From contig NZ_JACHIR010000001.1 in NCBI RefSeq assembly GCF_014203355.1, positions 8,062,038 through 8,126,037 on the forward strand: a DNA stretch of 64,000 nt. The letters are read 5' to 3'. Position 1 is the stretch's first letter. Each line of letters starts with the position of its first letter. Shown piece by piece: positions 1 to 10,200 of the stretch. The notes below the pieces were generated by a model. The model was not told the DNA's origin, made no database searches, and saw nothing but the letters and a program-made list of their open reading frames with translations. Both the position numbers and the translations under genes were made by a program. This DNA is from Kutzneria kofuensis (GTDB lineage Bacteria; Actinomycetota; Actinomycetes; Mycobacteriales; Pseudonocardiaceae).

Positions 1-70
1 TCTAGGACCACCAGGCGTTTCCGATCGAACGACGACACGTTCTCCGCCCAAGTCATTGTGAGGATCATTC

Positions 71-1093
71 ATGACGGAAGTGCTGGTCACCGGCGGCTCG
101 GGGTACATCGGCAGCTGGTGCGTGCTCGCGCTGCTGGCGCAAGGGCACACGGTACGCACCACGGTGCGAGACCTGAAGAAGGAGCCGACGCTGCGGGCGA
201 CGCTCCGTGCCGGAGGGGCGCCCGAGGACGCGAAGCTGACCGTGCTGCCGGCGGACCTCCAGCAGGACACCGGCTGGCGCGAGGCGGTCGGGGGCTGCGA
301 CTACGTGCTGCATGTCGCCTCGCCGACGCTCACCAGCCTGCCCCGCTACGACGACGAGATGGTCGTGCCCGCCCGGGACGGGGTGCTGCGCGTGCTGCGG
401 GCCGCGCGCGAGGCCGGGGTGAAGCGGGTCGTGCTGACTTCGGCGTTCGGGGCGGTCGGGATGGGGCACCCCGAGAAGTCGCGGGTGTTCACCGAGGCCG
501 ACTGGAGCAATGTCGACGGCGGGATCCCCCCGTACCAGAAGTCCAAGACGCTTTCGGAGAAGGCGGCGTGGGAATTCGTCGCCGAGCACGGTGGTGTCGA
601 GCTGGCTGTCGTGAACCCCGTGGGTGTGCTCGGACCGGTCCTCGGCTCCGACTACTCGCCGTCGCTGGGGCTGGTGCAGCGGATGCTGGACGGTGAACTG
701 CCCGCTCTGCCGAAGTTCGCGATGGGGTACGTGGACGTGCGCGACGTCGCGGACCTGCACCTGCGGGCGATGACCGATCCGGCCGCGGCGGGTGAGCGGT
801 TCCTCGCGATCTCCGGGCACAGCCTGTGGACGCGTGAGATCGCGGCGATCCTGCGGGACCGCCTCGGCGACCGCGCGTCGAAGGTGCCCACGCGTGAACT
901 GCCGGTGTGGACGGCGCGAGCCCTCGCCCGCGTCAACCCGGGACTGCGCATCCTGCGCCCACAGCTGGGCCGGAACTTCGACGCCACGTCGGAGAAGGCT
1001 CGGCGGGTGCTGGGCTGGTCTCCGCGGCCGATCGAGGACACCATCGCCGACACGGCGGAGAGCCTGCTCGCGCTGAAGGGGGCGACCGTCTGA
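71..1093 (+). CDS. NAD(P)-dependent epimerase/reductase, extended SDR
   Basis: 340 residues. The N-terminus (VTGGSGYIGSW) carries the TGxxGxxG dinucleotide-binding motif of extended short-chain dehydrogenases. A YQKSK stretch at about residues 157-161 supplies the catalytic Tyr-xxx-Lys, and TSAFG before it supplies the Ser/Thr region. The family includes dihydroflavonol-4-reductase-like enzymes that reduce carbonyls in the cytoplasm; the substrate cannot be read from sequence. The ATG is preceded by GAGG about 8 nt upstream. It stands alone upstream of the secreted protein gene at 1188 and shows no functional link to the cell-wall genes that follow. Confidence 0.9.
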   Translation: MTEVLVTGGSGYIGSWCVLALLAQGHTVRTTVRDLKKEPTLRATLRAGGAPEDAKLTVLPADLQQDTGWREAVGGCDYVLHVASPTLTSLPRYDDEMVVPARDGVLRVLRAAREAGVKRVVLTSAFGAVGMGHPEKSRVFTEADWSNVDGGIPPYQKSKTLSEKAAWEFVAEHGGVELAVVNPVGVLGPVLGSDYSPSLGLVQRMLDGELPALPKFAMGYVDVRDVADLHLRAMTDPAAAGERFLAISGHSLWTREIAAILRDRLGDRASKVPTRELPVWTARALARVNPGLRILRPQLGRNFDATSEKARRVLGWSPRPIEDTIADTAESLLALKGATV

Positions 1094-1187
1094 CGGCCGT
1101 CGGGGGACCAGTGCTCGCCCACTTGTGACGGATCGAGGACGTGGTGCGCCATCGTGGTGAATCCGATCTGACCAGGAGAGGAAGCCC

Positions 1188-2780
1188 GTGATTCACCACT
1201 GGAAGAAGACGCTTGCGATACTGGCGGTCGCCGCCCTGGCATCGGTGTCGCCGGGCACGGCGACGGCGGCGCCCACCGGGCTGACCCCGGCGAACTTCCG
1301 CCTGCAGCAAGGCTCCTACTCGGCCACGATCGCCGCGCTGGACAAGGTGCTGCCCACGGCCGGGTTCCCGGACGTGGTGGCGAGCGCGAACCGCACGGCG
1401 AAGCCCTGCTCGGCGCACGCTCCGGCCGCGGTGGAGGCGTTCTGCTGGCAGTCCGAGCCCGGCGCGGACGACGAGGGCGGGACCGACTGGTACCCGCAGG
1501 GCATCACCTCCAGCGCCGACGCCGACCCGTCCGGCGCCTACCAGGGGCAGACCGTGATCGCCGCCAGCTGGTACTGGCACGCCGGCGGCGTCGACCGCGG
1601 TGACCGGATCGCGTTCGTGGACTACTCGGACCCGGCCCATCCGGTGTACCGCCTGGTGCTGCTGGTGCTGCCGACGACGAACTCGGCCGGCAAGCCCGAC
1701 TTCAAACCCGTGACCAACAGCAGCGGGGACGCCGTGCACGCCGGCGGCATGTTCTGGTACGGCAACTACATCTACGTCGTGGACACCAGCGGCGGCCTGC
1801 GGGTCTTCGACCTGAACCACATCTGGTCGGTCGACACCGGCGGCGACGGGATCGGCCTCCAGTCCGACGGGTCCTACCAGGCCTTCGGCTACAAGTACGT
1901 GCTGCCGCAGGCCTTCACGTACAACGCCTCGACCGCCGGCGGCTACCCGGCGTTCCGGTTCTCCTCCACGGCCCTGGACCGCACCGGCGCCTCGGACACG
2001 ATGGTCGTCTCGGAGTACAACACCGAGACCACGGACACCCACCGCGTCGTCCGGTATCCGCTCAACGCCGCCGACCACACCCTCGCGGCGTCGACCGACG
2101 GGCTGGTGCACGGGATCGAGGCGTACGAGACCGGCATTCTCAAGACGCAGGGGACCGCGTCCGTCCGCGGCCGCTACTACGCGTCCACCAGCTACTCGAC
2201 CAGCACCGCCCACTACGGCTCGCTCTACTCCTACACCGCCCGGCAGTCGGTCGCGAAGTACGAGAACGTGTTGCAGCCCTACCCGGAGGACCTGAGCTAC
2301 TGGCCCGGCCGGGACGAGCTCTGGTCGCTGTCGGAGGACCCGGGAAGCCGTGTGGTGTACGCGATGCGGGAGTCCCTGCTCGCCTGGCCGCTGGTGCAGA
2401 ACGGTGACACCGGCGCCGACGTCAAGGCGTTGCAGTACCTGCTCAACAGCCAGCACAACGCCGGCCTGACCGTGGACGGCGACTTCGGCCCGGCGACCCT
2501 CGCCGCGGTCAAGAGCTTCCAGACCGCGCACAAGCTCACCGCGGACGGTGTGGTCGGCCCGAACACGTGGTCGGCGCTCGTGCCGACGGTGAACCCGGGC
2601 AGCACCGGGGACACGGTGCGGGCGGTTCAGACCGAACTCACCGCCCACGGCTGGGCGACCACGGTCAGCGGCACCCTCGACGCGGCGACGGTGACGTCGT
2701 TGAAGGCCTTCCAGGCCGCCAACGGCCTCGCCGCCGACGGCGCCGTCAACCGCGACACCTGGCGTGACTTGATCAACTGA
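1188..2780 (+). CDS. Secreted protein with unknown N-terminal domain and tandem peptidoglycan-binding module
   Basis: 530 residues, GTG start 5 nt after a strong GGAGAGGAAG site. Residues 1-30 form a Sec signal peptide (charged N-end, hydrophobic core, ATAAP cleavage region). Residues about 40-400 form an Asp/Gly/Trp/Tyr-rich beta domain with segments such as GMFWYGNYIYVVDTSGG that look propeller-like; I do not recognise the family. The C-terminal 135 residues contain two peptidoglycan-binding (PGB_1) repeats (VDGDFGPATLAAVKSFQ, DGVVGPNTWSAL). Nearly the same module ends the proteins at 3562 and 5920, suggesting that all three bind the same wall structure. It probably acts outside the membrane. 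No enzymatic motif is visible. Confidence 0.85.
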   Translation: MIHHWKKTLAILAVAALASVSPGTATAAPTGLTPANFRLQQGSYSATIAALDKVLPTAGFPDVVASANRTAKPCSAHAPAAVEAFCWQSEPGADDEGGTDWYPQGITSSADADPSGAYQGQTVIAASWYWHAGGVDRGDRIAFVDYSDPAHPVYRLVLLVLPTTNSAGKPDFKPVTNSSGDAVHAGGMFWYGNYIYVVDTSGGLRVFDLNHIWSVDTGGDGIGLQSDGSYQAFGYKYVLPQAFTYNASTAGGYPAFRFSSTALDRTGASDTMVVSEYNTETTDTHRVVRYPLNAADHTLAASTDGLVHGIEAYETGILKTQGTASVRGRYYASTSYSTSTAHYGSLYSYTARQSVAKYENVLQPYPEDLSYWPGRDELWSLSEDPGSRVVYAMRESLLAWPLVQNGDTGADVKALQYLLNSQHNAGLTVDGDFGPATLAAVKSFQTAHKLTADGVVGPNTWSALVPTVNPGSTGDTVRAVQTELTAHGWATTVSGTLDAATVTSLKAFQAANGLAADGAVNRDTWRDLIN

Positions 2781-2820
2781 TCCTGGCGCGGCGCGCGGGC
2801 GCCGGTCCCGCGCGCCGCGA

Positions 2821-3558
2821 TCATCGGGCCGACGCCAAGGTGTCGATGAGCAGGTTCGCCCGTAGCCGGCGGAGCTCCGGGCTCGGCCCGACGCCGAACT
2901 GCGCACGCAGGCGGAGCTGGGCCGAGTCGTACGCGGCGAGTGCCTCGCCCCGGCGACCGGAGCGGACCAACGCCGTCATCAACTGGCCGAGAAACCGTTC
3001 CCGCAGCGGGTGTTCCCGCGTGAGGGCGGCGAGCTCGACGACGACGTCTCCGTGCCGGCCGAGCGCGAGGTCGGCATCCAGCCGCGCCGTCAGCACGTCC
3101 AGTCGCAGCTCCTCGAGCAGGGCGGCGTGATGGGGCAGGTCGGTGCCGGCCAGTGCGGGGCCACGCCACAACGCCAGCGCCCAGCGCGCGGACGTTGCCG
3201 CCGCCTCATGGCGGCCGTGTCCGAGCTGCCGGTGCGTGTCCCGCGCGGCCTGCTCGAACGCCACCACATCCAGGCTCGCACGGTCCGCTCGGATCCGGTA
3301 GCCGGAAGGGCAGGTCTCGATCGGCACGCCGGCGAGCCGCAGCATCGACACCCGGTTCTGCACCTGCCGGTGAGCGGTGCGCGGCGGCCGCACGTCCCAG
3401 ACCAGGTCCACCAGCCGCTCCACCGTCACCATGGAATTGGCCGCCAACAACAGTGCCGCGAGCACCGTCCGGCTGCGGGGGCCGCCCACCGGCAGCGGCC
3501 CGTCCTCGTCATGGGCCTCGACGGGCCCCAGGAGCGTGAAGGTCACCGTGCCCGCCAT
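2821..3558 (-). CDS. SARP-family transcriptional regulator (BTAD domain)
   Basis: 245 residues, close to the usual size of small SARPs. The N-terminal ~90 residues (FTLLGPVEAHD, TVERLVDLVWDVRPP) match the OmpR-type winged helix of AfsR/DnrI proteins. The remainder is the all-helical bacterial transcriptional activator domain (REHPLRERFLGQLMTALVRSGR). It starts 3 nt after the stop of the gene at 3562, so it is the last gene of a four-gene minus-strand operon (lysozyme, CHAP protein, PGB protein, SARP). SARPs usually activate promoters by binding short direct repeats. It is a candidate for the shared operator at 7181 and 11082, but no sequence evidence ties it there. Confidence 0.88.
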   Translation of the reverse strand: MAGTVTFTLLGPVEAHDEDGPLPVGGPRSRTVLAALLLAANSMVTVERLVDLVWDVRPPRTAHRQVQNRVSMLRLAGVPIETCPSGYRIRADRASLDVVAFEQAARDTHRQLGHGRHEAAATSARWALALWRGPALAGTDLPHHAALLEELRLDVLTARLDADLALGRHGDVVVELAALTREHPLRERFLGQLMTALVRSGRRGEALAAYDSAQLRLRAQFGVGPSPELRRLRANLLIDTLASAR

Positions 3559-3561
3559 CGG

Positions 3562-4890
3562 TCAGTTCACCAGGGCCTTCCAGGTGTCCGCGTCGGTGCC
3601 GCCGGTGGCCGGCAATCCGTTGGCAGTCTGGAAACTCCGCAGGTTGGTGTCGGTGGTGGCGTCGAAGACGCCGGTCACGGGAGTGGCGATGTCGTGCGCG
3701 GTCAGCTCATTCTGCACCGCCCGCACGGCGTCGCCGGTGCTGCCCGACGCCACCGCCGGCACGAGCGCCGACCACGTGTTCGGGCCGACGATGCCGTCCA
3801 CGGTCAGGCCGTGCGCGGACTGGAACTTCTTCACGGCCGCGAGCGTGGCCGGGCCGAAGTCGCCGTCGACCGTGAGGCCCGCCTGCTGCCGGGCGTTGAG
3901 CAGGTACTGCACGGTCTTCACCGTGTTGCCGGTGTCACCCTGCTCCACGATCGGCCAGGTGGGCGCCGGCGTGCCGGAGCCGGTCCACTGGTAGGTGACC
4001 TGGATCCAGCCGTTGTCGGTCATGCCCAGGCCGTCCCAGAACGTGCCGTCGGCGAGGTCGATGCCCGCCGGGTTGCCCACCGAGCGCCCGTACTGGTCCA
4101 GACCGCCGTTGTAGTCGTCCTGGTAGGCGGCCTGCGCCTCCGGCTTGCCCTGCGGCAGGTCCTTCCACGACTGGCGCACCGAGGACGGATTCCAGTAGTC
4201 GTCCCTGGTGTTCCACGGCCCGACGTCCCACACCGGCGCGACCTCGCACTTGTTGTTGGCCGGATTGCACAGTTTCACCGAGTAGGTGGAACTTCCCTTG
4301 GCCGACAACGCCTTTCCAGAGGGCAACGCGACGAAGTGGTCCCGGGACGTGATGGTGTGGCCGTTCGCGGTGGTCTGGCCGGCCAGGCCCTCACGGGTGG
4401 CGAACACGCGGTAGGTCAGCGGAGTCCCGGTGACCAGCGGACGAATCCCCGACTCGTCGGCGGACAGGCGTAAGCCGGTGACGGTCGGGGCCGCCGACCC
4501 GTTGGTGTGCAAGGTGATTCGGGCCTGCACGGCGGTCGCGGCCGCCGGCAGCGTGGTTCCGGCCGCCGTCCACTCGGTCCAGCTCCGGTCGGCCAGCCGG
4601 CCGCGGACGTCGACGTCGACCTGGGCGCCGGCCGGAATCCGGGCCGACAGGCGGGCGTCGACCCGGTCGGTCGGCGTGGCCAGTTCGTGCACGGCCAGCA
4701 GATCCACCGCGTAGCCCTGTCTCCAGGCCGGGTCGAGAACCGTGACGACACCGTCCCGTGTGGACATGTTGGTCTGGACGGCATCGGTGACCAGATCGGC
4801 CTGCCAGCCCGGCGAAGGGGTGGCGAACGCGGCCGGCGGGAGCAGCGCGGCCACGCCGATCGTGGCGGCCGCAAGGGAGATGACACGCAC
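3562..4890 (-). CDS. Secreted protein with tandem C-terminal peptidoglycan-binding domains
   Basis: 442 residues from the GTG at 4890, chosen because AAGGAC lies 8 nt upstream and the signal peptide (ISLAAATIGVAALLPPA) then begins at once; an in-frame GTG at 4911 has no good site. Residues 30-300 contain a beta-rich region (WQADLVTDAVQ; VKLCNPANNKCEVAPVWDVG) with a paired-Cys loop of unknown function, perhaps an N-acetylmuramoyl or carbohydrate-binding fold. The last 135 residues hold two PGB_1 repeats almost identical to those of the 1188 and 5920 proteins. Third gene of the operon read from 7125, separated from the upstream CHAP gene by 66 nt. Confidence 0.85.
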   Translation of the reverse strand: MRVISLAAATIGVAALLPPAAFATPSPGWQADLVTDAVQTNMSTRDGVVTVLDPAWRQGYAVDLLAVHELATPTDRVDARLSARIPAGAQVDVDVRGRLADRSWTEWTAAGTTLPAAATAVQARITLHTNGSAAPTVTGLRLSADESGIRPLVTGTPLTYRVFATREGLAGQTTANGHTITSRDHFVALPSGKALSAKGSSTYSVKLCNPANNKCEVAPVWDVGPWNTRDDYWNPSSVRQSWKDLPQGKPEAQAAYQDDYNGGLDQYGRSVGNPAGIDLADGTFWDGLGMTDNGWIQVTYQWTGSGTPAPTWPIVEQGDTGNTVKTVQYLLNARQQAGLTVDGDFGPATLAAVKKFQSAHGLTVDGIVGPNTWSALVPAVASGSTGDAVRAVQNELTAHDIATPVTGVFDATTDTNLRSFQTANGLPATGGTDADTWKALVN

Positions 4891-4956
4891 TTGCTTGTCC
4901 TTTCCGAACACGGGCCACGCCGGCCGCGCCCCTCGACACGGCCGGCGTGGAGTCGG

Positions 4957-5898
4957 TCACTTGACGACGGGCGAGGCGTAGCCGCCGATGCTGGTGCCGC
5001 TGCGGGAGATGGTCTTCTGCAACAGGCCGTCGTCGTTGCCGGTAGCCGGGTTGTAGGTGTTGCCGGAGATGTAGGTGATGGTGCTGCTGGTCGCCGACAC
5101 CACGATGCCCACGTGGCCGTAGGTGAAGTAGACGGCGTCACCGGGCTTGGGATTGCTGGTGTGCCAGGTGCCGTGCGCCTTGCCGTAGTCCTCCAGGCTC
5201 GACGCGAGGCCGTTGATGCCGCTGGTGTTGGCCCCGGCCTTGATCCAGTCCCAGCGCACGAAGTCGGCGCACCACGCCTCGGAGCGCCAGCCGTTCGAGC
5301 AACCACCGCTGCCGACGCCGAGCTGCGTGCTGTAGTAGTTGCAGTTGTAGCCGCCGATCTCGTGGTTGTGCGCGGAGTTGGCGGCCTCCTGCTGCGCGAT
5401 GGTCAGGATCTGCTGGACCATCTCGTCCTGCGTCGGCCGCGAGCACGGCGTCTTGAGGCGGTCGATGCCCATCGCGGTCATGGTCGCGGCGTCGGCCTGC
5501 CCGTTCTGGGTCAGGTTGTGCGCGGCCTGCCAGGTCTTCACGGCCGCCTCGGTGTTCGGCCCGTACATGCCGTCCTGGGTGGTGCCCGCGGCCGCCTGGA
5601 CCTTGGTGACCTGGGCGGACAGTTCGGAGTTGGTCTCCGGCCCGACGACGCCGTCGACGGTCAGGCAGCGGTCGGTCTGGAAGGCCGACACGGCGCCGGT
5701 GGTCTGCGGGCCGGACACGCCGTCGACGTCGGTGAACGTCAGGTAGGCCATGCCGGCCAGATCCCACTGCGTCTGGCGGACGTCGGTGTCGGCGAGAGCC
5801 TGTCCCGGGGTGATGGCGGCCATCGTGGCGGTCATGGCCGCCGCGGCCAGGGCGAGGCCGACACGGCGGGCCCACGCTGAGCTGATGCGGATGTGCAC
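4957..5898 (-). CDS. Secreted CHAP-domain peptidase/amidase with N-terminal peptidoglycan-binding repeats
   Basis: 313 residues from a GTG with AAAGGA 6 nt upstream. Residues 1-36 form a signal peptide (ALAAAAMTATMAAITPGQALA). Two PGB-like repeats follow (residues ~45-165: VDGVSGPQTTGAVSAFQ, DGMYGPNTEAAVKTWQ). A CHAP domain fills the C-terminal ~150 residues, with the catalytic Cys in SEAWCADFVRW and the His in YGHVGIVVSA. CHAP enzymes cleave peptidoglycan peptide cross-bridges or the muramoyl-Ala amide bond. Unlike its neighbours, the binding repeats sit before the catalytic domain. It lies 21 nt from the lysozyme gene, so the two are co-transcribed. Confidence 0.9.
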   Translation of the reverse strand: MHIRISSAWARRVGLALAAAAMTATMAAITPGQALADTDVRQTQWDLAGMAYLTFTDVDGVSGPQTTGAVSAFQTDRCLTVDGVVGPETNSELSAQVTKVQAAAGTTQDGMYGPNTEAAVKTWQAAHNLTQNGQADAATMTAMGIDRLKTPCSRPTQDEMVQQILTIAQQEAANSAHNHEIGGYNCNYYSTQLGVGSGGCSNGWRSEAWCADFVRWDWIKAGANTSGINGLASSLEDYGKAHGTWHTSNPKPGDAVYFTYGHVGIVVSATSSTITYISGNTYNPATGNDDGLLQKTISRSGTSIGGYASPVVK

Positions 5899-5919
5899 GG
5901 TGATCCTTTCCGTCAGGAG

Positions 5920-7125
5920 TCAGGAGACGAGTGCTTGCCAGGTGTCCGGTCCGACGACGCCGTCGGCCGTGAGTTGGCTGCTGGTCTGGAACGCGACGAC
6001 TGCCGCACGCGTGGCGTCGGTGAACTGGCCGTCGACGGTCACGGCGGCGCCGTGCGCGACGAGCTCGGTCTGGGCGGCCCGCACGGCCGGGCCGGAGTCG
6101 CCGGACTGCACGGTGACGACCAGCGCCTGCCAGGTGTTGGGGCCGACGATGCCGTCGGCGGTGAGCCCGTGCGCGGACTGGAACGCCTTCACCGCCGCGA
6201 GCGTCGCCGGACCGAAGTCGCCGTCCGCGGTCAGCGTCGCGCCGCGGGCGTCGAGCAGGTCCTGCACCGTCGTCACCCGGGTGCCGCTGTCGCCCTGCTG
6301 GACGATCGGCCAGGCGCGGACCGGCGGGGGAGTGTAGTCACCGAGGGCGAAGGTGCGCAGGTCGTCACGGGTGCCGTTGAACGTGTTCTGGTCGCCGGGG
6401 AACGGGCCGGAGTCGGCGTACTGCCAGATCGTGTCGCTGGCCCAGCCGGCCGGCAGCGGCAGCGGGGTGCCCGAGTAGTTGGCGATCCACAGCGGGTTGG
6501 TGGCGCCGAAGCCGGCGTAGTCGCCGGTGCACTTGTGCCACCAGTCGGTGGTGGAGTAGATCACCGGCGCCCGGCCGGCGCGGGCCCGGTAGCGGCTGCT
6601 GAAGGCGGAGATCCAGGAGACCATCGCGCCGGCGCTGAGGCCGTAGCAGGTGTCGCCGTGCGGGTTGTACTCGATGTCCAGCGCACCGGGCAGCGTCTTG
6701 CCGTCGGCACGCCAGCCGCCACCGTGGTCCACGAAGTAGTCCGCCTGTGTGGCGCCGCTGGACGCGTCGGGATGGGCGAAGTGGTAGGCGCCGCGGATCA
6801 GGCCGGCGCCGGCGGCGCCGTTGTACTGCTGGCCGAAGTAGCTGCTGACGTAGTTGGTGCTCTCGGTCGCCTTGACGTAGGCGAAGGACGCGCCGGCGGC
6901 GGCGACCGATGCCCAGTCGACCGCGCCCTGGTAACCGCTGACGTCCAGGCCGCGCACCGAGCCGATCGCGGCCGGCGTCACCGGCTGCGCCGTGCGGGCG
7001 GCCAGGCCGGAGCCGGCGTGATCGAGGTCCGGTCCGCTCGCCGCGGCGGCGGGGATTGCCGCCGTTACGGTGAACATGAGCGCGACCGTCAGACCCACGG
7101 CCACCGTTTGCCCTGTTCTCGCCAC
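5920..7125 (-). CDS. Secreted GH25 lysozyme with tandem peptidoglycan-binding domains
   Basis: 401 residues. Start set at GTG 7125: AAAGGA lies 9 nt upstream, a signal peptide (VGLTVALMFTVTAAIPAAAA) begins directly, and the longer alternative at ATG 7212 would lie inside the operator at 7181-7226. The GH25 (muramidase) domain spans residues ~50-255: RGLDVSGYQGAVDW carries the first catalytic Asp and GALDIEYNPHG the Asp-x-Glu pair. The remaining ~135 residues contain two PGB_1 repeats like those of the 1188 and 3562 proteins. GH25 enzymes hydrolyse the beta-1,4 MurNAc-GlcNAc bond. First gene of the operon running to 2821; 54 untranslated nt separate it from the operator. Confidence 0.93.
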   Translation of the reverse strand: MARTGQTVAVGLTVALMFTVTAAIPAAAASGPDLDHAGSGLAARTAQPVTPAAIGSVRGLDVSGYQGAVDWASVAAAGASFAYVKATESTNYVSSYFGQQYNGAAGAGLIRGAYHFAHPDASSGATQADYFVDHGGGWRADGKTLPGALDIEYNPHGDTCYGLSAGAMVSWISAFSSRYRARAGRAPVIYSTTDWWHKCTGDYAGFGATNPLWIANYSGTPLPLPAGWASDTIWQYADSGPFPGDQNTFNGTRDDLRTFALGDYTPPPVRAWPIVQQGDSGTRVTTVQDLLDARGATLTADGDFGPATLAAVKAFQSAHGLTADGIVGPNTWQALVVTVQSGDSGPAVRAAQTELVAHGAAVTVDGQFTDATRAAVVAFQTSSQLTADGVVGPDTWQALVS

Positions 7126-7180
7126 TGCCGTGAATCCTTTCGTCGGGGAGTGCGTGGCTTCCGGTCTACGGCGAACGTGG

Positions 7181-7226
7181 TTGTCCGGCTTCGTTCGCTG
7201 GACGCCGGACATCGGAGTTCGGACAA
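7181..7226 (-). promoter_or_regulatory. Composite operator/promoter element, copy A (lysozyme operon)
   Basis: Read on the minus strand, this 46-bp block has TTGTCCG, then GATGTCCGGCG, then GCCGGACA, with repeat-unit offsets of 14 and 21 bp. The same architecture occurs at 11082-11127 on the plus strand (31 of 46 positions identical by hand alignment). The inner pair is GTCCGGC-N14-GCCGGAC, a dyad. The distance to the downstream start codon is 55 nt here and 53 nt at the other copy. This indicates a shared regulator or a shared sigma-factor promoter; which one is not decided by the sequence. Confidence 0.75.
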
Positions 7227-7253
7227 TGGCTCCCTGATTGACGAAGCTGGGGG

Positions 7254-10200
7254 TTGGTGGCGGTGCCGAGATCCGAGCGGCCGCTCGAGGAGAACGACGC
7301 GCTGGGCCGGTTCGCCGCCGAACTGCGGCGAGTGCGGGAGAAGGCGGGCAAGCCGCCCTACCGGGAACTGGCGCGGCAGGCGCACTACTCGTCGACCACG
7401 CTCGCGGACGCCGCCGGCGGCCGGCGGCTGCCCAGCCTGGCGGTCACGTTGGCGTTCGTCGAGGCGTGCGGCGGCGACACCGTCGAGTGGGAGCAACGCT
7501 GGCGCGAGGTGGCCGCCACGCAGACCCTCGACCGCGCCGAGAACCCCGCCGTGGGCGAGTCCTGCCCCTATCCCGGCCTGGCGGCGTTCCAGCCGGAGGA
7601 CGCGGATCGCTTCCACGGCCGGGAAGCGCTCACCGACGACCTCGTCTCACGCGTCGCCGGACGCCGGTTCGTCGCGGTGTTCGGTCCGTCCGGTTCCGGA
7701 AAGTCGTCCCTGATCCGCGCCGGTCTTGTCCCCGGACGGCGGGGGAACGGGCCGGTCGTGCTGTTCACCCCGGGCGCGGATCCGCTCGACGAGTGCGCGG
7801 CCCGGATCGCCGCGCTCGCGGGCGGTTCCGCGACCGCGTTGCGTCGCGAGCTGGGCAGCGACCGCCGGGCACTGCACCTGACCGTGTTGCAGGCACTGGC
7901 GAACGGACCGGCCGACGCCGAACTGCTGCTGGTCGTCGACCAGTTCGAAGAACTCTTCACGCTGTGCCCCGACGCCGGCGAACGCGCCGCGTTCATCGAC
8001 GCGCTGCTGACGGCCGCGCAGGCCGGGAACAGCCGGACCCGCGTCGTCATCGGGGTCCGCGCGGACTTCTACGCCCACTGCGCCGACCACGCCGGGCTCG
8101 TCGAGGCACTCCGCGACGGGCAACTGCTCGTCGGCCGGATGACCACCGACGAACTGCGCCGCGCGATCAGCCAACCGATGGTGGACGCCGGCGGCGCGGT
8201 GGAAAGTGCCCTGCTGGCCAGGGTGATCGCCGACGCGGCCGGCCAACCGAACGCGTTGCCGCTGGTGTCGCACGCGCTGCGGGAGACGTGGTACCGGCGC
8301 CGCGGCGCCATGATGACGCTCAGCGGCTACGAGGCGTCGGGCGGAATGCACCAGGCGCTGGCCCGGACCGCCGAAGCCGTCTACACCGGTCTGACTCCCG
8401 ACCAGCAACGACTGGCGCGCGCCGTCCTCCTGCGCCTGATCGCCGTCAACGCCGGCGCCGACGACACCAAGCGGCGAGTGCGACGGGACGAGCTGCCGGC
8501 CGATGCCGAACCGGTGCTGGACACGATGGTGCGGGCGCGACTGGTCACGGTCGACGCCGACACCGTGGAGCTGACCCACGAGGCCCTGCTGCACGCCTGG
8601 CCCCGCCTGCGCGAATGGGTGGCCGAGGACCGTCAGGGCCTGCTTGTGCACCAGCAACTCGTCGACGCCGCGCTGACCTGGGACCGGGAGGGCCACGATC
8701 CCGCCGTCCTGTACCGGGGAAACCGGCTGGCCGTGGCCATGGAGTGGGCCGCCCGCCACCGCGAGGACCTGGAGCGGGATCCGCGCCTGCGGCGCTTCCT
8801 CCTTTCGTCAGCGGGACGTCAGAACCGCGCCCGCCTGCTGACCCGCGCCGCGATCGCCGTGTTGGCGGTGCTCGCGGTCCTGGCGTCGACCGCGGCGGTG
8901 TACGCACTTCAACAGCGCGACACCGCGCAGGCGCAACGCGACCGTGCCGTAGCGATGCACACCGCGGACGAGGCGCAACAGGTGCACGACACCGACATCT
9001 CGTTGGCCGCCCAGTTCTCGCTCGCGGCCGAGCGAATGCAGGACACGTCCCAGAATCGGACTGCGGTGCTCGGCACGCAGAACGTCGCGCTGTCCTCGCT
9101 GGTCGACGGCGGTACGAAAACCGTGTACGGCGTGGCGTACAGCCCCGACAAGCGCACCCTGGCCACGGTCGGCCTGGACGGCGCTTTGCGGCTGTGGAAC
9201 ATCACCGATCCCGTGCACGTGAGGTTGTGGACGCCACCGCTGACCGGGCACCGCGACAAGGTGATGTGGGTGGCGTACAGCCCGAACGGCCATCTGGTCG
9301 CCACGGCCGGCAGCGACCACACGGTCCGGCTGTGGGACGTCACCGATCCCGCCCACGCCAGGTCCGCTGGGCCGCCGCTGCTCGGGCACAGCGACATCGT
9401 GTTCTCGGTGTCCTTCAGCCCGGACGGGCACACGCTGGTCAGCACGGGCGCCGACCGGACGCTGCGGTTGTGGAACGTGACGGATCCCGCGCACGCCACG
9501 CCGATCGGGCAGCCGCTCATCGGTAGCCACACCGACGCCGTCGCCTCGGCCACGTTCAGCCCGGACGGGCGCACGATCGCCAGCTCCGGCCACGACCACC
9601 TGATCCAGCTGTGGAACGTCACCGATCTGGCCAACCCGACACCGTGGGGACAGCCACTCGCCGGGCATTCCGACACCGTCTACGCGACCGCGTTCACCCC
9701 GGACAGCAGGCTCATGGCGTCGGTCAGCAACGACCACACCGTGCTGTTGTGGGACGTCAGCGATCCGGCGCACCCGGCCCGGCTCGGACACCCGCTGGCC
9801 GGGCACACCGACACCATCTTCGCGGTGGCGTTCAACCATGACGGCACCGTGCTGGCCACCGCCGGCGCCGACCAGACCATCCGGCTGTGGAACCTCAGCC
9901 AGCCGGCCGACCCGGTCCCGCTGGGCCAGCCGCTCACCGGGCACACCGGCTACATCTACTGGCTCGCGTTCAGCCCCGACGGGCAGACCCTGGCCAGCGT
10001 CGGGGCCGACAGCATGGTACGGCTGTGGCACCTGCCGGCGACCGTCCTCATCGGCCACACCAGCTACGTCAACGGCGTGGCTTTCCGGCGCGACGGCAAG
10101 GTCATGGCCAGCGCGAGCACCGACCGCACCGTCCGGTTGTGGGACACGGCCGACCCGAGACGTCCGAAGCCGCTCGGGCCGCCGCTGACCGGGAACACCA

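Noticed and set aside
933-2906. Long minus-strand frame opposite the secreted protein gene at 1188
   Set aside because: Arg/Gly/Val-rich shadow of a high-GC gene with no ribosome site or domain; the plus-strand gene has a signal peptide and PGB domains.
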